This document shows, piece after piece, positions 61,689 to 64,000 of a DNA stretch of 64,000 nt. Every line of letters begins with the position of its first letter. Within the stretch, counting starts at the first letter, position 1. The stretch comes from Longimonas halophila (GTDB lineage Bacteria > Bacteroidota > Rhodothermia > Rhodothermales > Salinibacteraceae). Position numbers and translations under genes: made by a program. The notes below the pieces were generated by a model. The model ran no database searches, was not told where the DNA came from, and saw only the letters and a list, made by a program, of their open reading frames with translations. The stretch lies in the NCBI RefSeq assembly GCF_002554705.1, contig NZ_PDEP01000003.1, forward strand, positions 1 through 64,000. Reading direction: 5' to 3'.

Positions 61689-63329
61689 CTATGGGTTAAG
61701 CACCGTTACGTAGCGACGCTCGTCGTTTAGCAGGCGTGTTGCCTCTTGCACCATTTCGTCTTCGGCAAGCGTGGCCGCGTAGTAGCCCCGTGATGTGAGG
61801 TAGCGGCTTCGTATTTCGGAAAGCAGTTGCGCTACGATCAGATCGGCATGGGCATCGAACTGCCCCTCAACCGAAGCATCGAGCGCCTCGCGAAGGCGAT
61901 CGAGCTGCGCGTCGGCTTCCGGATGGTCAGCCACCACCAGCGAGTCGATCGGCTGTAGCGCGCGCTGTGCTTCCGTCTGAACCGGAATTGACTCAGACTC
62001 GACCCACGCCCGGAATTCGTTGAGCAGTTCATCCGAATCCCACCCGCCTGCAGGGGGATGCGGATGCGTACGCGCCACCCGACTGGCAAACCGAAAAAAC
62101 GCACCCTCGCGCTGCAGTGCTTCTTCGAGCGGACTCGCATAGTTGTCATCAATCGGCACATCGGGCTCGATGCCGTGACGCTCGCGAATGAGACGCCCTG
62201 AATCGGTTCTGAAGGCGGCTGTATGCATCGTCTCCTGCATCACGTCCGTCGTCTCCGCCTGGATGCTACGTCCGCTGGGCGTGTAGTAGCGCGCTGTTGT
62301 CATCTTGAGGGACGCGCCATGCGGGAGGGACCGAATCACCTGCACAAGACCCTTCCCAAACGTCGTTTGTCCGAGCACGACGCCACGGTCATGGTCTTGC
62401 AGTGCTCCGGCTAAGATCTCGCTCGCCGAGGCGCTGCGTCCGTTTACCAGCAGCACGAGGGGCATGTCAGGATGCGCGGGCGTTGTGGTGTTGCGGTAGG
62501 TGCGCGCACTACGCTCGGTGCGCCCTCGGGTGGAAACGACTACGCGGCCTCGATCCAGAAAGAGCGCCCCAACATCGACAGCCGCCTCCAGCAGCCCGCC
62601 CGGATTGTCGCGCACGTCGAGCACGAGGCCCTTGACCGGGGCGCTGTCTTCCAGATCGGCAATAGCCTCCTCCACCTCGTGCGCTGCTTGCTGCGTGAAG
62701 CGCTCGATGCGCACGTAGCCCATGCCCTCGTGCACACCGCCAATAAACCCGGAGTACGGAACCGCCGCCAGCTCCACCGGCGTCCGGTCGAGCGTTACCG
62801 TGTCGGGGGTTTCGCCCATGCGCAAGATAGAAAGCGTAACGGTGCTGCCCGATTCGCCGCGCAGTGCGCCGCGCACACGGTGAATGCTCCAATCCTCTAC
62901 GGAAGCGCCGTCGATGTGCGTAACTACGTCGCCGATGGACAAGCCCTGCTGCTCGGCGGTGCTTCCCTGTACAACCGACTCGACGACCACGTGCCGCCCG
63001 CGCCGCTCGACCTGGGCCCCAACGCCAATATATCGGCCTTGTGTGAGTGCCTCGACCGTAGCGCGCTCGTCTTCGCTGATGTACGCGGTGTACGGATCGA
63101 GTTCGCTGAGCATAGCCTGCAGCCCAACCTCCATGAAGTCCTGTGCGTCAACGGGATCCACATAGGTGTTGACGACCTCCTCGAATGCGGCTGACCAGAT
63201 CTGAATGCTTTTGCGTACGTCAGCATCGGTCTGTGAGCGTGCCATGCCGAATCCAACGAGCAGCCCGACCAGAGCCGCCACGACCCAGCCTCCCCAAATG
63301 TACGTGTGGCGTGTATCGATACGCATCAT
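61689..63329 (-). CDS. C-terminal processing protease (S41)
   Basis: 546 residues. An N-terminal span or signal anchor (about 12-30) is followed by a PDZ domain (about 95-185; Y-I-G-V-G-A-Q-V) and the S41 protease domain, with nucleophile Ser301 in S-A-S-E-I and Lys326 in T-F-G-K-G. A C-terminal region of about 150 residues is extra compared with CtpA. It trims or degrades periplasmic proteins from their C-termini. tatC is 94 bases upstream on the same strand. Confidence 0.93.
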   Translation of the reverse strand: MMRIDTRHTYIWGGWVVAALVGLLVGFGMARSQTDADVRKSIQIWSAAFEEVVNTYVDPVDAQDFMEVGLQAMLSELDPYTAYISEDERATVEALTQGRYIGVGAQVERRGRHVVVESVVQGSTAEQQGLSIGDVVTHIDGASVEDWSIHRVRGALRGESGSTVTLSILRMGETPDTVTLDRTPVELAAVPYSGFIGGVHEGMGYVRIERFTQQAAHEVEEAIADLEDSAPVKGLVLDVRDNPGGLLEAAVDVGALFLDRGRVVVSTRGRTERSARTYRNTTTPAHPDMPLVLLVNGRSASASEILAGALQDHDRGVVLGQTTFGKGLVQVIRSLPHGASLKMTTARYYTPSGRSIQAETTDVMQETMHTAAFRTDSGRLIRERHGIEPDVPIDDNYASPLEEALQREGAFFRFASRVARTHPHPPAGGWDSDELLNEFRAWVESESIPVQTEAQRALQPIDSLVVADHPEADAQLDRLREALDASVEGQFDAHADLIVAQLLSEIRSRYLTSRGYYAATLAEDEMVQEATRLLNDERRYVTVLNP

Positions 63330-63423
63330 ACGAGCAAGAGGGCCAAATGCAACAAATAGCGAGACAACATGCCCACAACGCTTCTCCCAACCTTGGCGTC
63401 ATAGCAACTGCACCATCTTGGCG

Positions 63424-64000
63424 CTACTGGGATGCGCGTGCTTGCTGGCGGTTTACGTAGGCCGACACACCGATGGAGAGTTCGTAGAGCAGCAGTAGCG
63501 GCACAGCTACCAGAATCTGGCTGAACGGATCGGGCGGAGTGAGTAGCGCCCCCACCACAAGCACCACAAGCAGCGCATATTTGCGATACGTACGCATGAG
63601 ATCGGGCGTAAGCAGTCCCACCTTCGACAGGAAGTACACCACCACCGGGAGCTCAAACAAAAGGCCAGTGCCCAGCGCCCAGAACGTCACCATGTTAAAA
63701 TAGGTGATGATGTCGAACTGGTTTGCGATCTGCGCTGAGATCTCGTAGGTCGCAAAAAATTGCAGCGCCACCGGCGTCAGGATCAGGTAGCCAAACGCAA
63801 TGCCCAACAAGAAGAAAAACGTAGCTGAAACAGATGCAAACTTCATGCCTGCACGCTCTTTTGGATAGAGCGCCGGTTCAATGAACCGCCACAGGTAGTA
63901 CACCAGTACCGGCGACCCTGCGACCATGCCCACCACGAGAATTGTACCGATGTCTGCAAAGAATTGCCCGGTGATGGTCCGGTTGAGCAGGTTCAATTCT
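63424..64000 (-). CDS. tatC: TatC, twin-arginine translocase subunit (5' end outside the window)
   Basis: At least 190 residues from the C-terminal part. The frame continues past the window edge, so the ATG at 63996 is not the true start. Four spans are visible, with F-F-L-L-G-I-A-F-G-Y and F-E-L-P-V-V-V-Y-F-L-S-K-V-G-L typical of TatC, and L-T-P-P-D-P-F-S-Q near the end. TatC recognises twin-arginine signal peptides of folded proteins. TatA and TatB genes are not in the window. Confidence 0.93.
   Translation of the reverse strand, partial: ELNLLNRTITGQFFADIGTILVVGMVAGSPVLVYYLWRFIEPALYPKERAGMKFASVSATFFFLLGIAFGYLILTPVALQFFATYEISAQIANQFDIITYFNMVTFWALGTGLLFELPVVVYFLSKVGLLTPDLMRTYRKYALLVVLVVGALLTPPDPFSQILVAVPLLLLYELSIGVSAYVNRQQARASQ

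Overview
The window is a 64-kb piece of a GC-rich bacterial chromosome, densely coded with core and lineage-specific genes. Several features suggest a moderately halophilic member of the Bacteroidota/Rhodothermota, near Salinibacter, Salisaeta or Longimonas. These are the acidic proteins, an E1 dehydrogenase with alpha and beta chains fused, a DUF3822-like/rsmD/coaD block, a PorV-like outer membrane protein beside a secreted protein with a FlgD-type C-terminal domain, and weak or absent Shine-Dalgarno sequences at most starts. The taxonomic placement is inference. There is no rRNA, CRISPR array, transposase or prophage.

Layout. 0.1-9.3 kb: a cysteine-rich lipoprotein that seems to lose its C-terminus, an ECF sigma factor, a lipoprotein isoaspartyl peptidase, an Smr protein, three small outer membrane beta-barrels (two from a recent tandem duplication), a TIM-barrel/membrane chimera and a glycosyltransferase. 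9.4-17.1 kb: a tolC-mlaC pair, a DciA-like protein, acpP-fabF, the fused E1 dehydrogenase and a recombinase-like protein without catalytic residues. 17.5-26.7 kb: an Omp85-type barrel, a candidate small RNA, tRNA-Lys and tRNA-Leu, a short pyrophosphatase-like protein, an AbgT transporter, an EEP-fold protein, a two-gene osmoprotectant ABC importer, tRNA-Thr and a Uma2 nuclease.

26.8-34.3 kb: a GT2 glycosyltransferase, then a co-directional run of CDP-alcohol phosphatidyltransferase, ftsY, fmt, a degenerate galactokinase relative, a MoxR ATPase and HPr kinase. 34.7-40.1 kb: an M23 peptidase behind a near-consensus sigma-70 promoter, a GAF/GAF/PAS/PAS histidine kinase, era and pdxJ. 40.5-49.1 kb: a long plus-strand run (pseudopilin-like protein, DUF3822-like protein, rsmD, coaD, aspartate-type aminotransferase, M50 protease) ending in a tightly overlapped trio of lipoprotein, propeller-FlgD protein and PorV-like barrel. 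49.1-64 kb: an SLC12-like transporter, a lemA/M48/lipoprotein operon, a polysaccharide export pair (SLBB giant plus Wzz), pyrB, a methyltransferase, a C-terminal processing protease and the 3' part of tatC.

Much of the window concerns the envelope: lipoproteins, barrels, proteases, polysaccharide export and lipid transport. The observations most worth following are the candidate small RNA at 18.9 kb, the G9 tract in a putative promoter, the recent barrel-gene duplication with its 53-bp repeats, the pseudo-galactokinase/MoxR/HprK cluster, the PorV-FlgD trio, and the inactive-looking recombinase. No clear defence island or other wholly new system is visible; these are the nearest candidates.
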